A stretch of DNA of 26,836 nucleotides, from assembly GCA_964351745.1 (NCBI GenBank), contig CAYGPI010000029.1, positions 1-26,836 on the forward strand, in the 5' to 3' direction. The notes under the pieces are model-generated. The model was not told where the DNA came from. It saw only the letters and a list, made by a program, of their open reading frames with translations, and made no database searches. Position 1 is the stretch's first letter, and the number at the start of each line of letters is the position of its first letter. The stretch is from CAYNJF01 sp964351745. Its GTDB lineage: Bacteria > Pseudomonadota > Gammaproteobacteria > Berkiellales > Berkiellaceae. The translations under genes were made by a program, and so were the position numbers. Below, in pieces: positions 15,581 through 23,541 of this stretch.

Positions 15581-16366
15581 ATGAAGTCTATTCGTTCCTT
15601 TTTCTGGTTATTCAAGAATATTAGATATTATGTCATCTATCGTTCAAGCTTAATTAGGTATCTTATTTGTCGCGTGCGCAAGTTCTATTACATAAGAATT
15701 AAGCAACAATTAAAAACATGGAATGGCTCTCAGGAGCATTTTTATACATTTAAAGATGGAAAAAAAACAATAGAGTATAATTTGACAGGACTGCATGATG
15801 TTAGTTGTGCTCGTTCACTTCGCCTTATAAAGCCACTTTCATGTATCGAAACTTACCGACCTTTATCGTCGATGCCTGGTTTAGGGGGTACGCTATATGA
15901 CTTGGACTATAAGTGTGAAGCAAAAGTATTAACGATAGGCCCAAGAACAGAAGGTGAAATTTTTTGTTTAAAAGCTTATGGATTTAAGTCTGAAAACATT
16001 AGAGGCTTGGACTTGATCTCATATAGTCCTTATATTGACGTTGGAGACATGCACAAACTACCTTATGAAGATAATAGCTACGATATTGTTATCGCTTCCT
16101 GTGTGTTGGCTTATTCTTTAGATCAAGAAACAGCAATTAAAGAAATATTGAGAGTCTTAAAGCCCAACGGGTTGATTTGTATGTCGCACGATGTAAATCC
16201 AGCTACTATGAATGATGTTTTTCCAAGAACAGTGGAGGATTATTTAAGTTACTTCAAACCATATATCAAAAATGTATTTTACAGGCACGAGCTGCCAGAG
16301 CTTTTAGAAGCTGTGCCTCCTCAAAACTATACCTGTGGTGTCATACTACAGGTTGGTGCCGCTTAA
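15581..16366 (+). CDS. Class I SAM-dependent methyltransferase (Methyltransf_11 type)
   Basis: A 261-residue protein. The N-terminal 45 residues are basic and aromatic (FFWLFKNIRYYVIYRSSLIRYL), which suggests attachment to the membrane surface. Residues about 114-215 are a methyltransferase core: motif I is VLTIGPRTEGE (116-126), an unusual form of the GxGxG loop. GDMHKLPYEDNSYDIVIASCVLAY and the helix EILRVLKPNGLICMS follow. O-methylation of a sugar is the simplest role. AAGGTG lies 8 bases before the ATG. It is the last gene of the first plus-strand run and converges with the minus-strand methyltransferase only 4 bases away; no terminator hairpin is seen between them. Confidence 0.78.
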   Translation: MKSIRSFFWLFKNIRYYVIYRSSLIRYLICRVRKFYYIRIKQQLKTWNGSQEHFYTFKDGKKTIEYNLTGLHDVSCARSLRLIKPLSCIETYRPLSSMPGLGGTLYDLDYKCEAKVLTIGPRTEGEIFCLKAYGFKSENIRGLDLISYSPYIDVGDMHKLPYEDNSYDIVIASCVLAYSLDQETAIKEILRVLKPNGLICMSHDVNPATMNDVFPRTVEDYLSYFKPYIKNVFYRHELPELLEAVPPQNYTCGVILQVGAA

Positions 16367-16370
16367 GTAA

Positions 16371-17219
16371 CTATTGGCAAGTTGCATGGACAATAAATTG
16401 GGAGCCCATGAACATCCCAGCCCAGTGCTTGCCGAATGCTTTTTGAAGTTCCGCATATTTTTCAGGAGGAAATGCCTGATTGAATCGCGGAGGGGTGGGG
16501 TGAATATAAGTGTAGTAAATATTTTCAACGCTCATTTGGCATGAGTCATATAGAGTATGTATCGTTAATGGGTTGTCATAGGGTTTGTGTAGCTCACCAT
16601 TTCTGTGAACTTTTTCGCTGAGGCTAGGCAAAGCCAAATGAAGTTGGTCAGTTAAGCTGTTCTTTGATTGTAATTCTAAGTGTGAAAAGAAATTCTCAGA
16701 GAATAAATCAAACGTTCCTTGGTTTAAGGCATACATGTTAAAAAAAAGATTTCTGTGAACAACCCAGATATTTGCTTGAGGTGTAGCTAGACTATGGATT
16801 TTTTTTAAAAAATCAGTTTTATCTTCGTAATACCAAACAACGCCATTGGCAATAATGGTGTCAAAACCTTGATTTGATTGGTAAGTGAATATGTCACCGC
16901 GGCTAACTAGTTCAGGATGAAAATTTTGTTTAAGTAAAAGCTCTTTTGCCGTCGCAATCATGTTCTCAGATAAATCAATGCCAGAGCAATGAGTGTTATT
17001 TTTTAGAAAACGAGAGACTAAATGTCCAATTCCACAACCAACGTCAAGAATTTTTTTTGGGGTTAGTTTATTTATTTCATTAAATAAAAAATCTTCTCGA
17101 TGACTTTCAAAGGGATCAATTTTCTGTTTTGAGTTGTGTGGTAAATCATAGCTTGCTTTATCATGGTCGATTCGATGTAAATCTTCAAAATTCTTTTTAA
17201 TTGTCTCTATGCTAGACAT
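16371..17219 (-). CDS. Class I SAM-dependent methyltransferase
   Basis: A 282-residue methyltransferase. Motif I ILDVGCGIGH is at 57-66, followed by CSGIDLSENMIATA, then DTIIANGVVWYYED (motif II region). The region after residue 150 is a poorly conserved substrate cap. It is not closely similar to the plus-strand methyltransferases of the window. ATG at 17219 follows AAGGAT at about 8 bases and overlaps the end of the GNAT gene by 8 bases, so the two form a minus-strand pair. The pair interrupts an otherwise plus-strand locus. Likely substrate: a sugar of this glycan, but unproven. Confidence 0.82.
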   Translation of the reverse strand: MSSIETIKKNFEDLHRIDHDKASYDLPHNSKQKIDPFESHREDFLFNEINKLTPKKILDVGCGIGHLVSRFLKNNTHCSGIDLSENMIATAKELLLKQNFHPELVSRGDIFTYQSNQGFDTIIANGVVWYYEDKTDFLKKIHSLATPQANIWVVHRNLFFNMYALNQGTFDLFSENFFSHLELQSKNSLTDQLHLALPSLSEKVHRNGELHKPYDNPLTIHTLYDSCQMSVENIYYTYIHPTPPRFNQAFPPEKYAELQKAFGKHWAGMFMGSQFIVHATCQ

Positions 17220-17754
17220 GAGTGTTATCCTTGATTATAGCAACTAGTATTTGATCGACAGGGGAGCCATGAATTAAACATTGCTGTTTTAATGTGCCTT
17301 CAAGAATCATCCCTGATTTAGTAAAAATTTTTCGCATAGGTAAGTTGGTTGACATGGTTCCAGCATGAACCTTACGGATGCCAGTTTTTAGCAAATATGA
17401 CAAGGCTAGATTCCATGCCTCGAGTCCAAAACCTTTGCTTTGATAGCCTGTATTACCAATCATAATTGCCAAATTGGCGGTTAAATGGATCCTGTTTAAA
17501 TAGGCTGTAATGTTACCTACATGTTCTTGAGTTGCTTTAGATACAACTGCCCAAAAAAAATGTTGTTGCTTTGTCATTCTGATGAAATACTCTCGGCAAC
17601 TTTCTAAAGTATGATTTTTGTGGCGCTGTTCGCTAAACTTCATTAACTCTGGATCATTGAGCCATTGGACATATGGAGGTTGTATAAACCGCTCTGAAAA
17701 GGGAACAAGCTCTAGTTGATGCCCAGATATCTTTGAAGGAGCAACAGGAATCAT
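17212..17754 (-). CDS. GNAT acetyltransferase (RimJ/RimL-like, Acetyltransf_3)
   Basis: A 180-residue GNAT protein of normal length. LELVPFSERFIQ and YVQWLNDPELMKFSEQR open the fold; the acetyl-CoA loop is IGNTGYQSKGFGLEA (Q105 to G110 in the QxxGxG position); and AGTMSTNLPMRKIFTKSGM is the typical strand-helix near the end. In glycan loci such enzymes N-acetylate amino sugars made by neighbouring aminotransferases (PseH and relatives); ribosomal or small-molecule acetylation is the alternative. It is first of a two-gene minus-strand unit. No good Shine-Dalgarno site precedes the ATG at 17754. Confidence 0.82.
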   Translation of the reverse strand: MIPVAPSKISGHQLELVPFSERFIQPPYVQWLNDPELMKFSEQRHKNHTLESCREYFIRMTKQQHFFWAVVSKATQEHVGNITAYLNRIHLTANLAIMIGNTGYQSKGFGLEAWNLALSYLLKTGIRKVHAGTMSTNLPMRKIFTKSGMILEGTLKQQCLIHGSPVDQILVAIIKDNTHV

Positions 17755-17844
17755 AGTCAGTGACGTTTTTATAAATTGCTGATTTTATGCCTATATGTTA
17801 GCCTTAATCCACATTAATATCAATATCATATGGGTTGGCAAGTC
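17755..17844. other. Divergent intergenic region between GNAT gene and asnB
   Basis: About 90 AT-rich bases separate two oppositely transcribed genes, so promoters in both directions are expected. I see TTGCTG at 17776-17781 pointing right, with no good -10 at 17 bases, and TATAAA on the minus strand at 17768-17773, too close to the GNAT start to serve it. No hairpin is visible. Confidence 0.3.
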
Positions 17845-19689
17845 ATGTGCGGTATAGCAGGAATTTTTTCCCCAAGAGGGGAATCCGCAGTCTTAGATGG
17901 CATGTTAAGTAGAATAATCCATCGTGGGCCTGATGATTTAAGTTGTTACATAGACAAACCCTTTTTGGGCGGTATGACTCGGTTGGCTATCAATGGTCTT
18001 GCTGATGGTCAGCAACCATTATTTGACGAGCAGGAGAGTACCGTTGTTTTCTATAATGGTGAGATTTATAACTCAAAGGAACTAAGAGAGTCACTTGAGT
18101 TAAAAGGCTACCGTTTCAGAACACACAGCGATGGTGAGGTTATTTGCCATTTATATCGTGAACATGGTGAGGATGTCTTTGAACATCTTGATGGTATGTT
18201 TGCTATTTCTATTTGGGATAAAGTTACTAGAAAGTTGGTTTTAGCTAGAGATATTCCTGGTGAAAAGCCACTTTACTATTGTAAAAATGAAAAGAATGAA
18301 TGTTATTTTGCATCAGAGATTAAATGTTTCAAACAGATTCCTAATTTGGAACTAACACTTAACCAGCAAGCTATCTGGGATTTCCCAACTTTCTTATGGA
18401 TCCCTCAACCACAAACTATCTATAACCAAATTAAGGCAATTAAGCCAGGTCATAAGTTAGTTGTTACTGAGTCGTCTATTGTGGAAACTCCCTATGCTAA
18501 TCCCTTTGAGTCATACCACTTTGATACTCAAGATCTAGTTGGGCTTGTTCGAGAAACTGTTGAAGAAGCTGTAGAAACAAGATTATTGTCAGAGGTTCCA
18601 ATCGGTGCTTTTCTTAGTAGTGGGTTAGATAGCTCGATTGTTGCCACCTTGGCAAGTAAGAAAAAAAATATTTCAACGTTTTGTATCTCGTTTGAAGATA
18701 TAGACGACCCATATCATGGGAAAGCCAATGAGTCTGTAGAGGCAACGGCTTATGCTAAAATCATTGGCTCAGACCATACAAATATTCCAGTGAATGGTGA
18801 AATTTTTAAAAACCTAATTAGAGATTTTTGTCATTATGGGGACCAACCATTTGGCGTTTCTTCCGGATTAGGAATTTTAGCAGTTACTAAAGCGGCTCAT
18901 GACGCAGGCATTAAAGTTCTATTAAGTGGTGACGGAGCAGATGAAGCATTTGGTGGGTACTCCTGGTATAATTATTTAAGTCAGAAGTTGGAAATAGACA
19001 AGGACGCCAGCTTCAATTTTTTAGCGGACTCTTTTCAATCCATAGGTTTAACTCCACAACAGAGAGCAGATAAAATTAGTCGTTTGCCTGGTTGTGAACA
19101 GGCATGGGCATGGCATTATTATGCCCATGAGCAAGAGAAGTTAAGTTTGTTTAATAGGGAGTGGTTTGGGGATATTGAAAGCTCTCTTAATCATTTTTCC
19201 CGATTTAAATCCGACAAGGTATGGGAGCCTTTAGATTTTATTTCTCATGATAGGGCCTTCTACTTTCCTAATGAGATGTTAACTAAATTAGATAGAATGA
19301 GTATGGCCTACTCTGTTGAAGCAAGAGCACCTTTTGCTGCTCCCAAAATACTTCAAATGACAAAGCAACTTGCTTTTACAGATATGGTTAATGGTACTGA
19401 GCTAAAGGCAGTTTTGAGGCAAGCATTTAGAGGTTTGCTCCCTAAGGAAGTGTATCAGCGTAAAAAGCACGGTTTTAATGTTCCTGTTGATTTTTGGTTA
19501 AAGCATGCTTGGAAAGATCTATTGCATGAGACTTTTAGTGACGGTAGTGCTCTCATGAAATTAGGAATTATAGATAATGATAGCATTAAACATGCTTATC
19601 AGCTTATTCATGATCCTACAAAGCTTCATGGGCATACTTTGTTTTGTTTTATTATGTTAAATCAGTGGTTAACTCATGAAAAAAATTGA
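17845..19689 (+). CDS. asnB: Asparagine synthase-type glutamine amidotransferase
   Basis: A 614-residue AsnB-family protein. Residues 2-190 are the glutaminase domain with nucleophile C2 (MCGIAGIF), R45 in TRLAI, NGEIYN at 71-76 and SDGE at 96-99. Residues about 230 onwards are the synthetase domain with PP-loop LSSGLDSS (257-264) and SGDGADEAFGGY. An ATG at 17830 is in frame, but C2 must follow the start for an N-terminal nucleophile, so 17845 is the real start. In O-antigen loci such proteins (WbpS-like) amidate hexuronic acids; making free asparagine is the alternative. First gene of the second plus-strand run. The end overlaps the next gene by 14 bases. Confidence 0.93.
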   Translation: MCGIAGIFSPRGESAVLDGMLSRIIHRGPDDLSCYIDKPFLGGMTRLAINGLADGQQPLFDEQESTVVFYNGEIYNSKELRESLELKGYRFRTHSDGEVICHLYREHGEDVFEHLDGMFAISIWDKVTRKLVLARDIPGEKPLYYCKNEKNECYFASEIKCFKQIPNLELTLNQQAIWDFPTFLWIPQPQTIYNQIKAIKPGHKLVVTESSIVETPYANPFESYHFDTQDLVGLVRETVEEAVETRLLSEVPIGAFLSSGLDSSIVATLASKKKNISTFCISFEDIDDPYHGKANESVEATAYAKIIGSDHTNIPVNGEIFKNLIRDFCHYGDQPFGVSSGLGILAVTKAAHDAGIKVLLSGDGADEAFGGYSWYNYLSQKLEIDKDASFNFLADSFQSIGLTPQQRADKISRLPGCEQAWAWHYYAHEQEKLSLFNREWFGDIESSLNHFSRFKSDKVWEPLDFISHDRAFYFPNEMLTKLDRMSMAYSVEARAPFAAPKILQMTKQLAFTDMVNGTELKAVLRQAFRGLLPKEVYQRKKHGFNVPVDFWLKHAWKDLLHETFSDGSALMKLGIIDNDSIKHAYQLIHDPTKLHGHTLFCFIMLNQWLTHEKN

Positions 19690-20449
19690 AATCATAGCGG
19701 AAATAGGTCAAAACCATAATGGTGACATGGGGTTGGCATTTGAATTAATTCAGGAGGCAAAGGCGTCAGGAGCGGATGTTGCAAAATTTCAGCTGTATGA
19801 TGCCAGGCAATTATTTCCTAAAGAAAACAATCCATGGTTTGATTATAATTGTCAAACAGAGCTAACACGTAACCAACTAGAAAGCCTACATGATGAGTGC
19901 CAAAGAGTTGGCATTGAGTTTATGGCGTCGGTCTTTGATACCAAACGGATAGATTGGTTAGAAGCACTTGAAGTCAAAAGATACAAAGTTGCTTCTAGAT
20001 CTGTTTACGAAAAGGTATTAATTTCAAAGCTTGTGGAAACAGGCAAAGATCTAATCGTGTCGCTTGGCTTATGGAAGGGTGAAGCTTTTCCTTCGATTGA
20101 AGGCATTCATGTGGATTATTTGTTTTGTATTTCGAAATATCCTACTCCTCTAGAGGATTTAAAGCTTGATAACATAGACTTTAGTCATTATTCAGGTTTC
20201 AGCGACCATACAGTGGGGTTGTCAGCTTCTTTAGCTTGTATGGCGCGAGGAGCTAGGATCTTAGAGCGCCATTTCACATTGGATCAAAAGTCATATGGGC
20301 CAGATCATGCTCTTAGCATCACCCCAGGAGAGCTATCCTTTCTGAACCAGTTTCGACTAGATTTAGAGACAATGAAAAGTGCAGACCGTTCATCATCCTT
20401 AGAAGAAGTGCATCAAGATATTTTTGAATTAGCAGTGGTGACCGACTGA
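19676..20449 (+). CDS. Short NeuB-like sialic/ulosonic acid synthase (TIM barrel only)
   Basis: A 257-residue protein matching the catalytic barrel of NeuB/LegI/PseI synthases, which condense PEP with an N-acyl aldose. EIGQNHNGD is at 9-17, VAKFQL at 35-40, FMASVFD near 83, SKYPTP near 155, and FSDHTVGLSA plus RILERHFTLD in the C-terminal third. Typical NeuB proteins are about 340-350 residues and end in a SAF (antifreeze-like) domain that reaches into the partner's active site. Here the reading frame stops soon after the barrel (FELAVVTD), without a broken frame, so the domain is absent rather than lost by a visible mutation. It lies between asnB and a CMP-sugar-synthetase-like fusion, with overlaps on both sides (14 bases and 1 base). 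Confidence 0.85.
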   Translation: MKKIEIIAEIGQNHNGDMGLAFELIQEAKASGADVAKFQLYDARQLFPKENNPWFDYNCQTELTRNQLESLHDECQRVGIEFMASVFDTKRIDWLEALEVKRYKVASRSVYEKVLISKLVETGKDLIVSLGLWKGEAFPSIEGIHVDYLFCISKYPTPLEDLKLDNIDFSHYSGFSDHTVGLSASLACMARGARILERHFTLDQKSYGPDHALSITPGELSFLNQFRLDLETMKSADRSSSLEEVHQDIFELAVVTD

Positions 20450-21837
20450 TGGAACAGCAACAAGCAACCCCACTAATCACAGTTTATGTACCTTCTCACA
20501 ACTATGCTAGTTATATAGAGGCTGCCATAGAAAGTGTCTTGAAACAAACTTTCCAAGATTGGGAACTCATTCTCATAGATGATGGATCAACAGATAGTAC
20601 CTTTGATATCTTTCAAAATTATCAAGGACATCCTAAGATAAGCATCTATCAAACTGGAGGTATTGGTTTACCCAAAGTCTGTAACTTTGCACTTTCTAAA
20701 GCTCATGGTAAATACATCATCAGATTGGATGGTGATGATTTGTTTAATGAAAATATATTATTGCTGCTATCCCATCACTTAGAAGAACACGAAGAAATTG
20801 CTTTAGTCTTTCCTGATTATTTTCTAGTTGATGAATCAGGAGATATATATGCACATTCTCGTCGCCAAGCGATTTATGAACAGAATCATTTGTTAGATAT
20901 GCCGCCTAACGGAGCTTGCACAATGATTCGAACAGAAATTATGAAATCATTAGAAGGGTATAGAGAAGATCTTGGTGCTCAAGATGGGTTTGATATTTGG
21001 ACAAGAATTATAAAAAAATATAAATGCGCCAATGTAAATTTGCCATTGTTTTTCTATAGAAGACACTCAAATAATTTAACAAGAAATCAAAATCGTATTT
21101 TTCATGCTCGCCAGCAGATTAAAATGGATTCTGTAAGAAAAGAATTAGAGCTTTTGCGACCTATTAATATTGTTATTCCTATTCGAAAATATTATGACTT
21201 TATTACTGATCTATGGAAGCAACCGTTGCATGGTCGCTCATTATTAGAAAGGGACATTGAAATCTGCTTAAACTCTAGTTTGTTTGATAACGTGATTGTT
21301 ACGTCAGACAATGAAGAGGCTCAAGATGTCATTGCTAAATATGATGATGCTCGCTTATCTTTTTTTCATAGAAACCCTCAAGACACATTGCGCACAGCAA
21401 GTATTGTGCCAACCTTAGAAAAGATAGCTCACAAATATGATCCTAGTTTTGAGGGTCTTACTGTCTTGAGGTATATTCAAAGTCCTTTTGTTTCAACTTC
21501 TACCTTAGAAGAAGCTGTGTGTACACTCGCCATGAGTGGAGCAGATTCAGCTTGTGGCGTTGAAGCTATACACAGTGACTTGTTTAAAAGAAGCGCTCAT
21601 GGCTTAGTGCCTTTGACTCGAAATAGAGATATGGCTTCGGATTTTGATGTCATTTATAGAGATGTAAAAACATGCTTGGCCACCAAAACAAAAAACTTTA
21701 AAAGTGGATCTCTCACAGGTCCTTCCGTCGCTAGCTTTGAAGTGTCAGCAGCGGAATGTTTTTTTATTGCATCAGACAAAGATTTTAAAATAGCTAAACA
21801 TTTGGTAGAAGAGCATGGAAAACAAATTACCGCCTAA
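20449..21837 (+). CDS. Fusion of GT2 glycosyltransferase and NeuA-like CMP-sugar synthetase domain
   Basis: A 462-residue two-domain protein. Residues 1-225 are a GT-A family 2 transferase: TVYVPSHNYASYIEAAIESVLKQ, IDDGSTD at 43-49, DxD-type RLDGDD at 92-97, and QDGFDIW. Residues about 238-462 match NeuA-type cytidylyltransferases in outline: NIVIPIRK, LLERDIEICLNSSLFDNVIVTSDNEEAQ, an SPFVS segment like the family's TSPLR, and ADSACGV. The signature RxGSKxxPxKN that grips CTP is not there; RKYYDFITDLWKQ stands in its place. It may therefore bind a different nucleotide or be a non-catalytic partner. ATG 20449 overlaps the NeuB-like stop (TGATG). The end overlaps the next gene by 23 bases. Confidence 0.8.
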   Translation: MEQQQATPLITVYVPSHNYASYIEAAIESVLKQTFQDWELILIDDGSTDSTFDIFQNYQGHPKISIYQTGGIGLPKVCNFALSKAHGKYIIRLDGDDLFNENILLLLSHHLEEHEEIALVFPDYFLVDESGDIYAHSRRQAIYEQNHLLDMPPNGACTMIRTEIMKSLEGYREDLGAQDGFDIWTRIIKKYKCANVNLPLFFYRRHSNNLTRNQNRIFHARQQIKMDSVRKELELLRPINIVIPIRKYYDFITDLWKQPLHGRSLLERDIEICLNSSLFDNVIVTSDNEEAQDVIAKYDDARLSFFHRNPQDTLRTASIVPTLEKIAHKYDPSFEGLTVLRYIQSPFVSTSTLEEAVCTLAMSGADSACGVEAIHSDLFKRSAHGLVPLTRNRDMASDFDVIYRDVKTCLATKTKNFKSGSLTGPSVASFEVSAAECFFIASDKDFKIAKHLVEEHGKQITA

Positions 21838-22507
21838 CTATGGCCTTGTGGTATCAGGGAGAATGGGATCATCACGCTTACCAGGTAAAGCTATCAAGCC
21901 TCTGATGAATATTCCAATGATTCTGTTTTTACTGGGTCGACTAAAAACATCGGCCATAAAAAACCAGATTGTTTTTGCGACGACAAACTTGCGAGAAGAT
22001 AATGACCTCGCAGATATGGTTAGCCAACAAGGTTACCAAGTTTTTCGCGGAGAAAATCAGGACGTAGCTAAAAGGCTTTTAGATGTTGCTAAAAAGTATC
22101 ATTTTGAATATGTCTGTCGGATCACTGGAGATTGCCCTTTTGTGGACTTTGGCTTAGTAGAGCATTGTATTTTAGAAAGCGATAAGCAGGGCGCATTTCA
22201 TTTGTCAACGACAAAAGGCGTGTTTCCTCAAGGGTTAGATTGTGAGATCTTTCATGCTCCAACTTTACAAGCTCTCTATGATCAGAAAGCATTAACAGAA
22301 TTCGATAAAGAACATGTAACGGCCTATTTCTATGAACATCAAGAATTATTTGATGTATTTCAAATTCCTTTGCTGGAATCTTATGATATAAAGGGTACTT
22401 CTTTTACTGTAGATACTAAAGAAGATTATTTGAACATCCAAAAGCAGCTGAAGGATATGAATAATCCACGCTTCACTTTGGCGGACTTAAAGGTAAGTAT
22501 GACATGA
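21815..22507 (+). CDS. SpsF-type cytidylyltransferase-like protein (copy 2)
   Basis: A 230-residue SpsF-family protein. The nucleotide loop GRMGSSRLPGKAIKPL is at 15-30; FATTNLREDNDLA, FRGENQDVAKRLLDVA and RITGDCPFVD follow, and FTVDTKEDYLN lies near the end. It keeps the complete binding loop that the NeuA-like domain immediately upstream has lost, so it may be the working nucleotidyltransferase of this gene group. It is clearly divergent from copy 1 at 12964 and so probably acts on another sugar. AGAAGAG precedes the ATG; the stop overlaps the next start (ATGA). Confidence 0.83.
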   Translation: MENKLPPNYGLVVSGRMGSSRLPGKAIKPLMNIPMILFLLGRLKTSAIKNQIVFATTNLREDNDLADMVSQQGYQVFRGENQDVAKRLLDVAKKYHFEYVCRITGDCPFVDFGLVEHCILESDKQGAFHLSTTKGVFPQGLDCEIFHAPTLQALYDQKALTEFDKEHVTAYFYEHQELFDVFQIPLLESYDIKGTSFTVDTKEDYLNIQKQLKDMNNPRFTLADLKVSMT

Positions 22508-23541
22508 AGACATACTCAAAACCATCGGCTGATATTCAAGGGGAAAGTTTTGCTATTTCCCAAGTCGATGATGCTTTGTTGGATGAGCAATTGACTGTAA
22601 GTCAACAACTTAGTCAATTCAAGACAAGACACCATTGTTTGCTCTGTAACCAGTCCATTCTTCTTTCACCAAAATTTACACATAGAGAAATACCTTATTA
22701 TTGTTGTGAACATTGCGAACATGTTCAAGCTTCAGTCATCGTGCCCGATGATTTTCCTGCATCGATGCAGCCTAAAAATCTTTCTTATGATTCCATTTAC
22801 GTTCAGCCAAGTGAAAAGGAATTTCTATCTAGAGTTAAACGTGTCTACAAACCGAAGCTGGATTGGGCTCTAGAGCAGTTAACCTGTTTTGAACCAGAAG
22901 CGTCTTTGAAAAAAAAATCTTGGGTAGAGCTTGGTAGTGGAGCTGGGTATTTTCTAAAAGCCCTGCAACAGCAAGGATTTTCAAAGTTTAAAGGTTTTGA
23001 ACAAAATCAGCTCTTAGTCAAAGAGTCGCATGCTTTTTTACCTAAAGAAGTTGTTCAGTTAGCAACTTTAAATCCAAAGGATATCAGCACTCTAAACGCT
23101 GATGTGATTGTGGCTTTTTTTGTTTTAGAGCACATAGGCAATGTTCAAGCCTTTTGGCAACAACTAAGTAAAGTGAAACCTGGGACCTTATTTATTTTTT
23201 CAGTGCCTACTTTTGGGCTAAGTACGATGATTGAAAGTGCCTTCAGCTCTCATGCGGCAAGAAACTTAGATAATGGACTGCATACTCAGTTATATACCGA
23301 GACATCAATCGATTACGCTTTGAAAGTGTCTGGATTCAAAAAATTATCTACGTGGTATTTTGGTCAAGATGCTATTGATTTAACTCGATTAGTGTCAAAG
23401 AACATTTCAAATAGATATGAACCTCAATTGCTTAAAAAGTTTCAGTCAAATCTTGCAGAGCTAGTTGATCCTCTTCAGGCCGCTATTGACAAAGCTCACT
23501 TTTGTGATGCCAGACATATCATTGCCATCAGGGAGTCTTAA
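22504..23541 (+). CDS. Zinc-ribbon class I SAM-dependent methyltransferase
   Basis: A 345-residue protein with an N-terminal zinc-type site, CLLC (45-48) and CCEHCEH (67-73), then a SAM-binding core with motif I WVELGSGAGYFLKAL at 140-154, DVIVAFFVLEHIG as motif II, and PGTLFIFSVPTFG. This layout is shared with sugar C-methyltransferases of the TylC3/NovU type and with several methyltransferases of O-antigen loci. The C-terminal third is long enough for a substrate-binding region. The ATG shares bases with the previous stop, and the TAA shares one base with the hisH ATG (TAATG), so expression is coupled to the ammonia-supply pair. Confidence 0.8.
   Translation: MKTYSKPSADIQGESFAISQVDDALLDEQLTVSQQLSQFKTRHHCLLCNQSILLSPKFTHREIPYYCCEHCEHVQASVIVPDDFPASMQPKNLSYDSIYVQPSEKEFLSRVKRVYKPKLDWALEQLTCFEPEASLKKKSWVELGSGAGYFLKALQQQGFSKFKGFEQNQLLVKESHAFLPKEVVQLATLNPKDISTLNADVIVAFFVLEHIGNVQAFWQQLSKVKPGTLFIFSVPTFGLSTMIESAFSSHAARNLDNGLHTQLYTETSIDYALKVSGFKKLSTWYFGQDAIDLTRLVSKNISNRYEPQLLKKFQSNLAELVDPLQAAIDKAHFCDARHIIAIRES

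Noticed and set aside
17830..17844. Upstream ATG at 17830 as the asnB start
   Set aside because: It would put five residues before MCGIAG and bury the N-terminal cysteine nucleophile.
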